NCBI RefSeq assembly: GCF_030813695.1
Contig: NZ_JAUSVA010000002.1
Span: 1 to 64,000, forward strand
Source: Kitasatospora herbaricolor
GTDB lineage: Bacteria; Actinomycetota; Actinomycetes; Streptomycetales; Streptomycetaceae
Length of the DNA: 64,000 nt
Direction: 5' to 3'
In this document: positions 15,457 to 24,336 of the stretch, piece by piece
Numbering within the stretch: position 1 is the first letter of the stretch
Layout: each line of letters opens with the position of its first letter
The notes under the pieces: model-generated
Databases searched by the model: none
Seen by the model: the letters and a program-made list of their open reading frames with translations, nothing else
What the model was told of the DNA's origin: nothing
Made by a program: the position numbers and the translations under genes

Positions 15457-17880
15457 TCAACGGTGCTCGTAGGCGCCGAGGTCCGGCGGGGCGTCCCGGG
15501 GGAGGCGGTCGGCGTCGTCCGCGGGGGCGGCTTCGGCGAAGCCGGCGTCGATCGCGGGGCTGCCGGACGACAGGCGGAAGTCGGCGCCGCCCGGGTCGAC
15601 GAAGCGTGGGTCCGGGGCCCCGCCGCCGCCCGCGCCGCCGCTCTCCGCCGCACCGCAGAACAGGTTGGCCGTGAGCCGGACCCGCACGGCGGAGGCCGGG
15701 ACGTGCGCGGCCACTTCACCGGGGGCGGGGACCGCGACGGTGTTCGCCACGGTGATGTCGTGGGCCTGGATCAGGGCCAGTTCGAAGCGTAGTTCGGCGC
15801 TCCGGGCGTTGTGGTAGAGCGTGTTGTTGACGATGTCGACGTTGCCGCTGTCGAAGACGGCCACTCCGGCACCGCCGTTGCCGTAGCTGACGTTGTTCTC
15901 GATGAGGGTCCGGCCGGTGTAGGCCGCCTGGTACAGGGGGGCTCCCCGGAACGCCTGGTTCTCGGAGGAGTCGACGATGATGCCGTGGCCGTCGGTGATC
16001 TTGGTGAATCCGCTGACGGCACTGGGAACGGTGTTCTTGTTGTCGTGCACGACGTTGCCCTCGACGACCATCTTGATGGCCCCGGTGGCGCCGTCGGAGT
16101 TCCAACTGCCGTGCAAGGAGATGCCGCTGCCGCCGTAAGGGGAGTACCAGGCGTTGCGGGCGACGATGTTGTAGGAGACGGTGACGTAGTCGGCCAGATG
16201 GGCGGAGATGCCGTTCAGCGGGCAGTCGGTGACGGTATTGCCCCAGACCTGGACGTGGTGCGGCCGCCGGGGCGGGTCGGCGCTCTTCTGCTCGTCCACC
16301 GCGATGCAGTTGCCGTTGACGGCCGGGTCGCTCGTGTTGCCGTGCTCGGCCTCCTCGCGCTGGGCGGGCGTCATATCCGGGGAGTTGCCGCGGACGGTGA
16401 AGCCGGAGACCGTGACGTACGAGGCGTGCACGTGGATGCCCTGCCAGCCGGTGGCGAGCACCACCGGGCGGGTGCCCGGGTAGGCGGCGTAGGTGATCCA
16501 GTGCGACGGGGTCCCCGACGTGTCGATGTTCAGCACGTTGGGCTTCCCGGGGGCGCTGTACCGGCCGCCGTCGACGAGAACGGTGTCACCCGGCCTGGTC
16601 AGAGTGGCGGCCTGCTGCAGGGTGCGGACGGCCGTCGCGCGGGAGGTGCCGGCGGCCCGGTCGTCGCCGGTCGCCGAGACGTACAGGTAGCGGCCTCCCT
16701 GTGTCGGTGGCATCTGGGCGGACGTCCACGACGGCCCGCCACTGCCCGCCCCCACGCCCGCCGGCGACGGCGCCAACGGTGGTGCGGACGGGGAAACCGG
16801 GCTCGGAGGGGCTATGGAGGCGCTGGGTTCCGGCGAGCCGGTCACCCCCGGGGCGGTCGTCGGGGCTACGGGACGCGGAACGGTCGAGGGGGTGGTACGC
16901 GGGTGCCCGGAGGGGTGCGTCACCACGGCGGTGACGACGCCGACGGCCACGACCACCGCGACCGCGGCGAGAGCCGCGGACCTGCCCGACTCGACGCTCA
17001 GGAGGTGACGGAGGCCGCGCAGGCCGCCGCGCGGCAGGGCCGGCCCAGGGAACTGCGCCGCCGCCACGACGGCGGTGGCACCCGGCCCGCTCGTCAGGTG
17101 CACCGGCGGGACGAACAGCGGCAAGGCGGCCAGCAGCCGTTCCGGGGGCAGGAGATCGGCCGCGTGGGACCGGCACTGCCCGCAGTCGTCCACATGCCTG
17201 GTGAACCGCTTGCGCCACACCGAGGAACGCTCGCCGTCCCACGAGCGCACCATGCCGCCCAGCGTCGGACAGCCCCCGTCGCGGGCGGCCGCCTCGAGCG
17301 CCTCCTCGATCCGCCGTGCCGCGTCCACCCTGTTCCTGAGCCGTTGCATCCGGACGCGGGCGTGTCCGGCCGACACTCCCAGCGCCGGAGCGAGTTCGGC
17401 CCGCTCCAGCACCCCCGCCTGTACCAGCCACCACAGGTCGAGCAGTTCCCGGTCCCTGGCGTCCAGCCAGGTGGCCGCGCGGACGAACCGGCGGCGCTCG
17501 TCGCTCAGGTGGATGCCCTCGACGGCCTGCTCCTCGGAGGCCGCGACGGGCGGGGCGCAGCGGTCGGGGTCGAGTTCGGTGAATCGCCGGCGCTGCTCGC
17601 TCAGCCTGGTGCCGCGCCGACGGGTCTCCTGGATGGTTATCGACACGAGCCATGACCGGAACCGGTCGGGCTTGCGCAGTCCCGGCAGCCCGGCCACCGC
17701 GCGGATCATGGTCTCCTGCACGACGTCGTCGGCGTCGTCGGGGGCCAGTGCGCGGGCCGCCAGGTGGTACACCAGGGGCAGACAGGACCGCAGCAGGCGG
17801 TCGAGTGCGGCCTGGTCACCCTGCTGGGCGGCCAGGGCGAGCGCCGACGTGGTGGGGTCGTCGAGGGATTTCACGGCCAT
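15457..17880 (-). CDS. Membrane-tethered ECF sigma factor fused to extracellular beta-helix domain
   Basis: This 807-aa single chain has five parts. Sigma region 2 is at about residues 20-95 (LAPDDADDVVQETMIRAVAG, DRFRSWLVSI). Sigma region 4 is at about 145-195 (LAPALGVSAGHARVRMQRL). A zinc-finger anti-sigma-like motif HVDDCGQCRSH is near 240. One transmembrane helix is near 305-325 (ALAAVAVVVAVGVVTAVV), followed by a Pro/Ser/Thr linker to about 400. The C-terminal 400 residues form a right-handed beta-helix (RYLYVSATGDD, GISLHGSW, VDIVNNTLYHN) like pectate-lyase-related surface proteins. The start is ATG 17880 with a GAGAGA ribosome site. The topology implies cytoplasmic sigma domains and an outside sensor or binding domain. 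ECF groups with such C-terminal extensions are known; the signal is unknown. Confidence 0.85.
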   Translation of the reverse strand: MAVKSLDDPTTSALALAAQQGDQAALDRLLRSCLPLVYHLAARALAPDDADDVVQETMIRAVAGLPGLRKPDRFRSWLVSITIQETRRRGTRLSEQRRRFTELDPDRCAPPVAASEEQAVEGIHLSDERRRFVRAATWLDARDRELLDLWWLVQAGVLERAELAPALGVSAGHARVRMQRLRNRVDAARRIEEALEAAARDGGCPTLGGMVRSWDGERSSVWRKRFTRHVDDCGQCRSHAADLLPPERLLAALPLFVPPVHLTSGPGATAVVAAAQFPGPALPRGGLRGLRHLLSVESGRSAALAAVAVVVAVGVVTAVVTHPSGHPRTTPSTVPRPVAPTTAPGVTGSPEPSASIAPPSPVSPSAPPLAPSPAGVGAGSGGPSWTSAQMPPTQGGRYLYVSATGDDRAAGTSRATAVRTLQQAATLTRPGDTVLVDGGRYSAPGKPNVLNIDTSGTPSHWITYAAYPGTRPVVLATGWQGIHVHASYVTVSGFTVRGNSPDMTPAQREEAEHGNTSDPAVNGNCIAVDEQKSADPPRRPHHVQVWGNTVTDCPLNGISAHLADYVTVSYNIVARNAWYSPYGGSGISLHGSWNSDGATGAIKMVVEGNVVHDNKNTVPSAVSGFTKITDGHGIIVDSSENQAFRGAPLYQAAYTGRTLIENNVSYGNGGAGVAVFDSGNVDIVNNTLYHNARSAELRFELALIQAHDITVANTVAVPAPGEVAAHVPASAVRVRLTANLFCGAAESGGAGGGGAPDPRFVDPGGADFRLSSGSPAIDAGFAEAAPADDADRLPRDAPPDLGAYEHR

Positions 17881-17954
17881 TGTCTCTCTGGGGTCCAGGC
17901 GTTTGCCGGTCGGTGCGGGGGGACGGGACATGCGGGGGTCCGGCAGCGAGGGCC

Positions 17955-18350
17955 TCACCCTACGGTCGCGCGAACGCCGGCCAGAGCGGGGGCCACCGTT
18001 CGCGCAGGACCCGGCCGGCCGGCGAGGAAGGCCACCTCCTGGCGCACTTCGGCCCAGGCGTTCTCGGTGCTCACCACCCAGCCGACCAGTGCCCGGCCGG
18101 CCGGAGTCAGCGCCACCGTCCTGGTAGTGCGCTGCAGCAGCCGAGCACCGAGCTCCTTCTCCAACCGGCGCACCCGCTGGGACAGAGCGGGCTGGGACAG
18201 TCGCAGCCGCGCTGCCGCCCGCGTGAAACTGAGCTCTTCGGCGACCGCCCGAAAGGCCGTCAGATCACCCCAGTCGAGCGCATGCTCGGAGCGTGGCGCG
18301 CTCAGGACGTGGCGTGCGGGCGCGGGACGCCGGGGGTTCGGTGCGGCCAT
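17955..18350 (-). CDS. LysR-type regulator, DNA-binding half only
   Basis: This 131-aa protein contains a complete LysR HTH at residues 28-88 ([20 protein letters not shown], then [19 protein letters not shown]) and the start of the linker helix, then stops. Typical LysR regulators are about 300 aa with a co-inducer domain, so the effector domain is absent. The start ATG 18350 gives an unusual Arg/Pro-rich N-terminus. It lies 74 bp upstream of the sigma-factor fusion on the same strand and may be co-transcribed with it. It could be a truncated relic or a minimal ligand-independent DNA-binding protein; the frame itself is clean. Confidence 0.65.
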   Translation of the reverse strand: MAAPNPRRPAPARHVLSAPRSEHALDWGDLTAFRAVAEELSFTRAAARLRLSQPALSQRVRRLEKELGARLLQRTTRTVALTPAGRALVGWVVSTENAWAEVRQEVAFLAGRPGPARTVAPALAGVRATVG

Positions 18351-18644
18351 CGTGTCTCCTCGCTTCGGGCCGGCCTGCGCCGGGCTTCGTCGGAGCAGAC
18401 CCCGGGAGGGGGCGTGGGCGTAACACATTTTCGAGGCGGACACCGGATCGTTCTCGGGCGGGCGGGATCGGCCGCCCGGCCGCCCGACAGGACGACGGCG
18501 CCAGACCACAGACCCCGACGCGTCCGCCGCCGGCCGGGGTGAGGGACCAGGGCGCTGCACGGGCAACGGCGCCGGCCGGACCCCATACGGGCCGCGGGGC
18601 CGGCGCATCTCAGACGCGTACGACCGACCCCATTGATCGCAATT

Positions 18645-18660
18645 CGGTCTGAACAGACCG
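18645..18660. promoter_or_regulatory. Palindromic operator candidate CGGTCTG-AA-CAGACCG
   Basis: The 16-bp perfect dyad CGGTCTGAACAGACCG lies between the LysR-like gene (start 18350, minus) and the beta-helix gene (start 18888, plus). An unusually AT-rich stretch with ATATAAAT follows at about 18680. The arrangement suggests a regulator site at the promoter of the beta-helix gene. The cognate regulator is unknown; LysR or sigma-fusion involvement is speculative. Confidence 0.5.
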
Positions 18661-18887
18661 CCTCACTTTATGAACACACGGATATAAATGCTGTTCAGCA
18701 CCGGCATCGCGACGCACCGAACCACCACAGAGCGCACGCCCATCGCCCGATCGGCGCCAACGCGGCCCAGGACGGCACTACGGTCGACGCATTCCTGGAC
18801 GACCCGCGTCGCACGACCCGGACTCCCAAGGACCGGACACCGGCGTGATCCTCCCACCGCATCTGTAGCGAAAGGCGCTCCCCTCCC

Positions 18888-20510
18888 GTGAACCGAACCC
18901 GACTCATCGGCAGAGCCACATTCCTCGGCGTGCTCATCACGCCCCTGGGGCTGTACGTCACCGCCGGCCCCGCCGACGCAGCCACCGCCACGTACTACGT
19001 GAGCCCCTCAGGCTCGGACGACAACGCGGGCACCTCGCCCGGCTCCCCACTGAGGACACTGCAGAAGGCCGCCGACCGCACCCTCCCCGGCGACACCGTG
19101 TCAATCATGGGCGGCACATACGACGAAACGGCCGAAGGCCGCAGCCTGCTGCTCATCACCCGGTCCGGAACAGCCACGCAGCCGATCACCTACCAGGCAT
19201 ACCCCGGCAGCAAGCCGGTGCTACGCCCGGTCACCAGCTGGGACGCCATCAACGTCCTCGGAGCCTCGTACATCAAGGTCACCGGGCTGGAGATCGCCGG
19301 CAACGCACCCCGGCTCACCCTGGACGCGGCCGAGCACCACGCCCTGTCCGACGACGCCCGCTACAACACCAACTGCCTGACCGTCCGCCGGGACAAGCAG
19401 GACGGGCCGATACCGCACGACGTCGAGATCGCCGGGAACGACTTCCACGGCTGTCCCGGCGGCGGCATCAGCGCGATCGACGCGGACGGCGTGACCGTCC
19501 GCGACAACCGGGTGCACGACAACTCCTGGTACACCCACTACGCCACCAGCGGCATCTCCGTCCTGCGCGCGCTGGACGCCAGCCCCGGAGATCCGCAGAC
19601 CTACAAGATCCGCATCACCGGCAACACCGTGTACGGCAACCAGACCAAGGTGAAATGGAGCCAGTGCGACTGCTATTCGGACGGCAACGGAATCATCATC
19701 GACACGAACAAGGAAAAACCGGCCGGGACCGGAGACGACTACCAGGGACGCACCCTGGTGGCCGACAACGTCGTGTTCGACAACGGCGGATCCGGCATCC
19801 ACGCCTTCAAGTCCCAACACGTCGACATCGTCAACAACACGGCCTACCAGAATTCCGCCTCCCCGCACCTGAAGTACGCCAACATCTTCGGGGCCTACAG
19901 CCGTGACGTACGCATCCTCAACAACATCGCCGCAGCCCGCCCCGGCCTGCCCACCAACAGCAACTCCCAGAACCAGGACGTCACCTACGACTACAACCTC
20001 TACTCCGGCGGAACCGCCCCGCAGACGACCGGGCCACACGACCAGGTGGCCGACCCCAAGCTCCTGAACCCCACGACAGATCCGGCCACCGCCGACTTCC
20101 GGCCGCGCCCGGGATCACCCGCATTGGGCACCGGTACCCCATTCGCGGCCGTCCCCCGCGACATCACCGGAGCCACGCGCACGCCAGGGCAGGCCTACGA
20201 CCGCGGCGCGTACGCGAGCACCGCCGCCGCCGGCGCCATCGCTGAAACACCTTCCGGATCGGCCTCCGGGCCCGCCCCAAAGGCTGCCGCCTCCACCACC
20301 ACGACCCCTGCGGGCACCAACCGCGACGCCAGAGCCGTACCAGGCATCCCCTCCTCACCCACGCCCAACGCGGAAAGCCTGCTCGCCCAGACCGGCTTTA
20401 CCCCGGCCCCCTTGATCGGAGCGGCCGCCACCCTCGCCGGAGGCATCGCCGTCCTCGTGATCTTCCGCCGCCGCCGGCCAGCCGCCAGCCACGGCCGCAG
20501 CCGCCGCTGA
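18888..20510 (+). CDS. Secreted right-handed beta-helix protein with sortase-type anchor
   Basis: This 540-aa protein has a Sec signal peptide at residues 1-31 (LGVLITPLGLYVTAGPADAA) and a parallel beta-helix domain at about 35-440 (YYVSPSGSDDNAGTSPGSPL, RTLQKAADRTLPGDTV, GNGIIIDTN, VDIVNNTAYQN). A Thr/Ala/Pro linker follows, and then LLAQTG near residue 505, a hydrophobic helix (LIGAAATLAGGIAVLVIF) and an Arg-rich tail. LAXTG is the motif of class E sortases in Streptomyces, so the protein is probably wall-anchored. The beta-helix is paralogous to the one fused to the ECF sigma factor at 15457-17880. GTG 18888 has a GCGAAAGG site upstream. Binding or cleavage of a polysaccharide is inferred from the fold. 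Confidence 0.85.
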   Translation: MNRTRLIGRATFLGVLITPLGLYVTAGPADAATATYYVSPSGSDDNAGTSPGSPLRTLQKAADRTLPGDTVSIMGGTYDETAEGRSLLLITRSGTATQPITYQAYPGSKPVLRPVTSWDAINVLGASYIKVTGLEIAGNAPRLTLDAAEHHALSDDARYNTNCLTVRRDKQDGPIPHDVEIAGNDFHGCPGGGISAIDADGVTVRDNRVHDNSWYTHYATSGISVLRALDASPGDPQTYKIRITGNTVYGNQTKVKWSQCDCYSDGNGIIIDTNKEKPAGTGDDYQGRTLVADNVVFDNGGSGIHAFKSQHVDIVNNTAYQNSASPHLKYANIFGAYSRDVRILNNIAAARPGLPTNSNSQNQDVTYDYNLYSGGTAPQTTGPHDQVADPKLLNPTTDPATADFRPRPGSPALGTGTPFAAVPRDITGATRTPGQAYDRGAYASTAAAGAIAETPSGSASGPAPKAAASTTTTPAGTNRDARAVPGIPSSPTPNAESLLAQTGFTPAPLIGAAATLAGGIAVLVIFRRRRPAASHGRSRR

Positions 20511-20699
20511 GCACAGCAGCCCCGCATTACGAACTGCCCCAACCTGGCGCAACACCCCCAGGCAGCCGCACCCACGCAAACCACAGGTAGAAAACCAAGC
20601 GCCCTCGCACCGACAGTCCACTCACAACGGTGAACACCCACGTCCCGCCGTCCAAAACGATCACCTCCACAACGACGCTGATCTCCGCAAACGGCGCAC

Positions 20700-21455
20700 C
20701 GCGGCCGGCGGGAGCCACTCCAGCTTGCTGCGCTGCGCCGCGCGGAGCTGCGATCGAGGCCTGGCAGGCGGTCCGACCAGACCAGCCCGCCATTCTCGAC
20801 CCGAAAACCAACGAGCGCGCGGACTTCCTGTTCGCCTTTCGCGCCCACCGGGTCTCCAAGCACTACATCAACGAGACGATCATCCCCATGCTCTGGAGAA
20901 AGCCGGCGCCCCACTTCCGACGTCCGCGGCAACATCACCAGTTGCCGGGCCCGGTCCACCATCGCCAGCCAGCCCTACAACGCCAAGGAACCCATGACCC
21001 TGTTCGAACTGCAGGATGGCTCGGCCACCGAACTCCCGAAGCCACCGCGCACTACGCGAAGATCACCCCGAACGCGCTGGCCAAGGCCTACAACGACGCC
21101 AGCTACTTCGCCCGCAAAGTCCGCACCGTCGAAGTCCTCGTCGACCGCGACGCCGTCGCTTCCGGCGCCGCCGCGAACGGCGACCCCTGGCAGTACTACG
21201 ACCTTGGCCACGGCCGGTGCACCTACACCTTCTTCGAGCAGTGCCAGCACCGCACGGCCTGCGCACGCTGCGACTTCTACACCCCGAAAGCCTCCAGCAA
21301 GGGCCAGCTCCTGGAGGCCAAGGAGAACCTGCAGAAGATGCTCGCGGCCATCCCACTGACGGACGACGAACGCGCCGCCGTCGACGGACAAACCGCCCTC
21401 GACCAGCTGCTGGCGCGGCTCACCGACGTCCCCACCCCCCCCCGCTGGTCCCACT
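20700..21455 (+). pseudogene. Tyrosine recombinase (site-specific integrase), decayed 3' part
   Basis: The C-terminal half of a large integrase is readable only by changing frame. One frame gives EAWQAVRPDQPAILDPKTNE and HRVSKHYINETIIPML at 20757-20895. The next piece (EKAGAP, then the HRARS-type Arg motif) lies in another frame to about 20995. MTLFELQ begins at 20994, and WLGHRTPEATAHYAKITPNA returns in the first frame with the catalytic His and Tyr. A distal Cys-rich tail (CQHRTACARCDFYTPKASSK) follows. At least three frameshifts separate these parts and the N-terminus is missing, so it is inactive. It marks a former integrative element or plasmid-borne integrase. Confidence 0.75.
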
Positions 21456-21526
21456 CCCCGGCAGATCAGCAGGCAACCCTGCTGCCGGTCATCGAGATCA
21501 ACCGGAGACCGACCGGGCAGCAGTGT

Positions 21527-22045
21527 TCAGCCGCTCAGCCCGTGTCGGACGTAATCCGGGTGGGCCGCACCGACCTCAATGCGATTCTCGTCCAGGCCAT
21601 TGATAATCCGCAGGCAGCCACTGTCGAAGACGAACTCCACTGCCACGGTTCCTGCCGCCAGATCACGGTCTGCTGGCCGCCACTCAAGCAGCGCGACCTC
21701 TCGCAGTTCCTGACCGACGAACGGCTCCAGTCGCTCATCACTGTGAGACCACTGCGGCGTGAGCTCGGACCACTCCCACCCGGTGATGGTCACCATGGTG
21801 TCGATCGTGTCCCAGCCGATCGAGAGGAGGTCGAGCTGCGAGTGACAAACCTCCACCTGGATGCCGTCGAAGTCCAGCACCACCGGGCAGTCGGCAAACC
21901 AGTCCCCGTCTTCGGCGAACCGCACCAGTGCGAGCCCCGTCAGACGCCTACCAGCGAGCGTCGCCAGACGTGATCCGTGCGCCTGCCGAATCGCGTCGAC
22001 CCCGATCAGGAAGGACGGCTCGAAACCAGAGATCCCCATGTTCAC
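21527..22045 (-). CDS. Hypothetical protein, 172 aa
   Basis: This clean frame encodes an acidic soluble protein with beta-rich character (LVRFAEDGDWFADCPVVLDF, VEVCHSQLDLLSIGWDTIDT). It has no signal peptide or membrane helix. GTG at 22045 or ATG at 22039 can be the start; GTG-AAC-ATG spacing leaves the choice open. It sits convergent to the integrase remnant and its 5' end faces an IS5 fragment. I do not recognise a named family. Composition and Trp content suggest a real gene, perhaps an immunity-type or plasmid-cargo protein, by inference. Confidence 0.6.
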   Translation of the reverse strand: MNMGISGFEPSFLIGVDAIRQAHGSRLATLAGRRLTGLALVRFAEDGDWFADCPVVLDFDGIQVEVCHSQLDLLSIGWDTIDTMVTITGWEWSELTPQWSHSDERLEPFVGQELREVALLEWRPADRDLAAGTVAVEFVFDSGCLRIINGLDENRIEVGAAHPDYVRHGLSG

Positions 22046-22119
22046 AGCACATGAGTCTCCCGGCCTTTGACCCTAGCGGCCAGCACATATCGACCAGGCG
22101 GTTCTTCGACGCCACTTGA

Positions 22120-22352
22120 CAGGTCGGATTCCACAGAAGGGGCGGGTAGTCGTGCGGGAGGTAGCGCCAGAGGATGCCGGTGCGGTCGACGTAGAGGATC
22201 GCGTCCGGCAGATCCCGCAACTCGTGCTCGGGTGGCCGGCCGAACGCGAGGGCGCGTGCGGTGCGGGCCTGGCGCCAGGTGGTCAGGGTGAGCTCGACCA
22301 GGGCCCAGCGGGCGTCGGACAAGTCACTCGGATACGGTCGACGATCAGTCAT
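22120..22352 (-). pseudogene. IS5-family transposase N-terminal fragment
   Basis: MTDRRPYPSDLSDARWALVE starting at 22352 and DAILYVDRTGILWRYLPHDY are the N-terminal helical domain of IS5-group transposases of Streptomyces. Similarity ends at about 22120, so the catalytic part is missing. The start codon and the region upstream look intact. A different IS5-type C-terminal piece lies at 23090, so two separate insertions probably decayed here. Confidence 0.75.
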
Positions 22353-22645
22353 GATGACGGCATACTGCGGGATTGTCGTTCTGCCCAGAGGCCGCGGCGG
22401 TGGCAGGACGGTGTGTCCCAGCCCGGCTTCCTGGGATGAGACAGGAGGAAGTTCGCAGTTCAGGCGGTGTTCCATGTGCAGGCGACACTCATACATACCA
22501 CGGTCCCATCAGTCCCTGCAGACACGTCACCGAGCGAACCGCAAAATACCGCAAAACACTACCTCTAAGGGCGAAACGCTCAGTCAGACCGTATTTGAGA
22601 TCTCAGCACCGGAAACCTGGTTGCCCTGTGGTAAATGATGAGGGG

Positions 22646-23105
22646 GTGATCACCAAGGAAGGTGCGGTCGAGCTCGTTGCGTCGCTGCTGGCCAGGGAAC
22701 GGCTGACGTGGGCGTGGATAGGAGACCGCGAACTTGCCGTCTGCCACGTGCAGAGCACGCGGTCGGCTGGCTCGTCTTCTGGAACACCGCGGAGTACGCC
22801 CGCAGCCGCGATCTGAACGACAACCTCGTCGGCAGCGGCCCCTACCTGGTGGACCGGCAGGACGGGAGCATCCATCACATCCCCGCCACCACGTGGGTGG
22901 CGGAGGACTGGGAGGATCTCTACCTCCGACAGATCAAGGGCATCAGACAGCCGGATCCACTGGCCTCGTCGGTCGGCGCACTCGTAGAGTCCACTGGGGT
23001 CGTGGCTGCGATGAGACACCTGCGAAAGCATGCCCCGCGTTTGCGTCCGCAGGAGGCAAGAGCCTACGTCACGGCCGTTCGGGACGGAGCCGAACCGTCG
23101 GACGA
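22646..23105 (+). pseudogene. YrhB/Imm35-like immunity-type gene, frameshifted
   Basis: GTG 22646 follows a purine-rich ribosome site and starts VITKEGAVELVASLLARERL, continuing to AVCHV at about 22751. The continuation (EHAVGWLVFWNTAEYARSRD, then LVGSGPYLVDRQDGSIHHIP) is in a different frame, so a frameshift lies near 22752. The GWLVFWNT and GSGPYLVDRQDGSI motifs are typical of the YrhB/immunity protein 35 family found beside toxins and as orphan genes. The natural 3' end is replaced by an IS transposase remnant at about 23105. I infer a decayed orphan immunity gene. Confidence 0.6.
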
Positions 23106-23290
23106 GCTGGCGAGCCTTACGCAGTCCGTTGAGCCACGAGAAGGTGCGCTCCACAGCCCACCGCTTGGACTGGACCTGGAAGCCGCGCTGGTCGGGGTCC
23201 TTGCGGACGATCTCCAGGTCGCGGCCGAGGATCTGAGCAGCCCACTCGACCAGGCGGCCGGCGAAGCCGCGGAGCTGAACCTGTCGGCGG
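23090..23290 (-). pseudogene. IS5-type transposase C-terminal fragment
   Basis: The minus strand reads GFAGRLVEWAAQILGRDLEI, then QRGFQVQSKRWAVERTFSWL and NGLRKARQLV. KRWAVERTFSWLNGL is the catalytic-Glu helix of IS5-group transposases. Neither the upstream two-thirds of the gene nor a stop in frame is present. It abuts the truncated YrhB-like gene on one side and an unidentified frame on the other. Confidence 0.65.
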
Positions 23291-23559
23291 AATCCGCCGC
23301 CCGGGCCCGGCTCCTCGACTCCCGCACCACCTACACCCCCGACGGCCTCGACATCACCGAGCCCCTCGGCCCGCTCTACCGCGCCTCGCTCTCCGAGCCC
23401 GTCACCGGACAGACCAACCCCGTCCAGGTCACGGTGGAAGGCGAGAGCCCGCCGCAGCTCGGCTCCACCGCCACCCTCGCCGTCCAGCAGGGCGACACCT
23501 CCTTGGTCGGGGCCGGCGGCTGGTCGGGCGGCTCGCCCATCATGCTGCTCGGCACGTTC

Positions 23560-23804
23560 ACGACAGCCGCGGCTGGGCCCCCGAGGGATTCGAGGAGCGG
23601 CAGGTGTTCAACGCCTCGACCAGCCTTCCGAAGCTACTGGAAGTCGACTACGGAATCGCTAGCGGTGCGAGTGCGGGCGACGTGGCCGACACGGAGAAGG
23701 TAGCTGCGGCCAAACTGGAACCCGGACAGGACTGGACCAGGAAAGGCGTCATGACAGCCGAGCAGATTAACCAGCAATTCCACTGCAACAGCCCGGCCAC
23801 CTGA
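23560..23804 (+). pseudogene. Truncated duplicate of the 37634 lipoprotein (C-terminal half)
   Basis: The frame reads DSRGWAPEGFEERQVFNAST, then SLPKLLEVDYGIASGASAGD and ends MTAEQINQQFHC plus five residues. The intact lipoprotein at 37634-38131 has the same stretch with only about ten differences. The lipobox and first half are missing, and the region before 23560 (LSAESAARARLLDSRTTY onward) belongs to another, unidentified frame. It is therefore an incomplete paralogue created by duplication or by recombination between accessory segments. A strong terminator-like hairpin follows at 23828. Confidence 0.75.
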
Positions 23805-23827
23805 CCTCAGGAAGGCTACGTAGCCCC

Positions 23828-23863
23828 GGCTCTTGGCCCTTCTCGGGAGGGGCCAAGAGAGCC
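23828..23863 (+). terminator. Intrinsic terminator-like hairpin
   Basis: CTTGGCCC and GGGGCCAAG form an 8-bp core stem around a short loop, extended outwards by GGCTC/GAGCC with a small bulge. It lies 24 bp after the stop of the lipoprotein duplicate. No U-tract follows, as is common in actinobacteria. Confidence 0.6.
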
Positions 23864-23884
23864 GATGCCACGAAGCTTAAGTTG

Positions 23885-24130
23885 ATCCTGACGTGGTGGA
23901 CGGGGCTGTCCTGATTGTCGCGAACTTCAGGCTCGGTGGCCCCGCATGGCGGGTGCCTGCATCCGAAGTCCTCTTCACCCGCCAGGAGTTGTGGCGGGCC
24001 CGCTTGACGACGCGCGGGTAGGAGCGGTGACGGCGCGGGTAGGAGCGGTGACGGCGCGCCGGGTTGCAGTTGCGGCGCGCTGCGAGCGCGGTGAGGACAT
24101 CCGCCCCCGCCGCACCGCCATGTGACCGCA
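23885..24130 (-). pseudogene. IS4-type transposase C-terminal remnant with internal repeat
   Basis: The minus strand gives YPRVVKRARHNSWRVKRTSD followed by GPPSLKF, resembling the end of IS4-group transposases (PRVVKR-R-N-Y-VK pattern). A 21-bp tandem duplication at 24013-24054 repeats HRSYPR in frame, which is not a feature of the family. No catalytic residues remain. Confidence is moderate because only the last 40 residues match. Confidence 0.5.
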
Positions 24131-24336
24131 CTCGCAGAGCACCGCGATCTTCACCGTCTGACCGGTCACCCCGACTCCCTCCGTCCAGCTCACACCCTCG
24201 GATCCCCACACCGCGGAACCCAGCGTGACTGCCTTCGAGCACGGGCGCCGTGCCGACTGAACCAGCGGACCTGGGCTCCGGCCTCCCGGGCGAGGTCGTC
24301 CGCCCCGACGCGCTGACCCAAGCCAGGGACGCCGAC

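Noticed and set aside
15811..17655. Long plus-strand frame of 614 codons
   Set aside because: It is antisense to the sigma/beta-helix gene, is low-complexity (Val, Gly, Asp, Arg) and has no motif; it is a GC-bias artefact.
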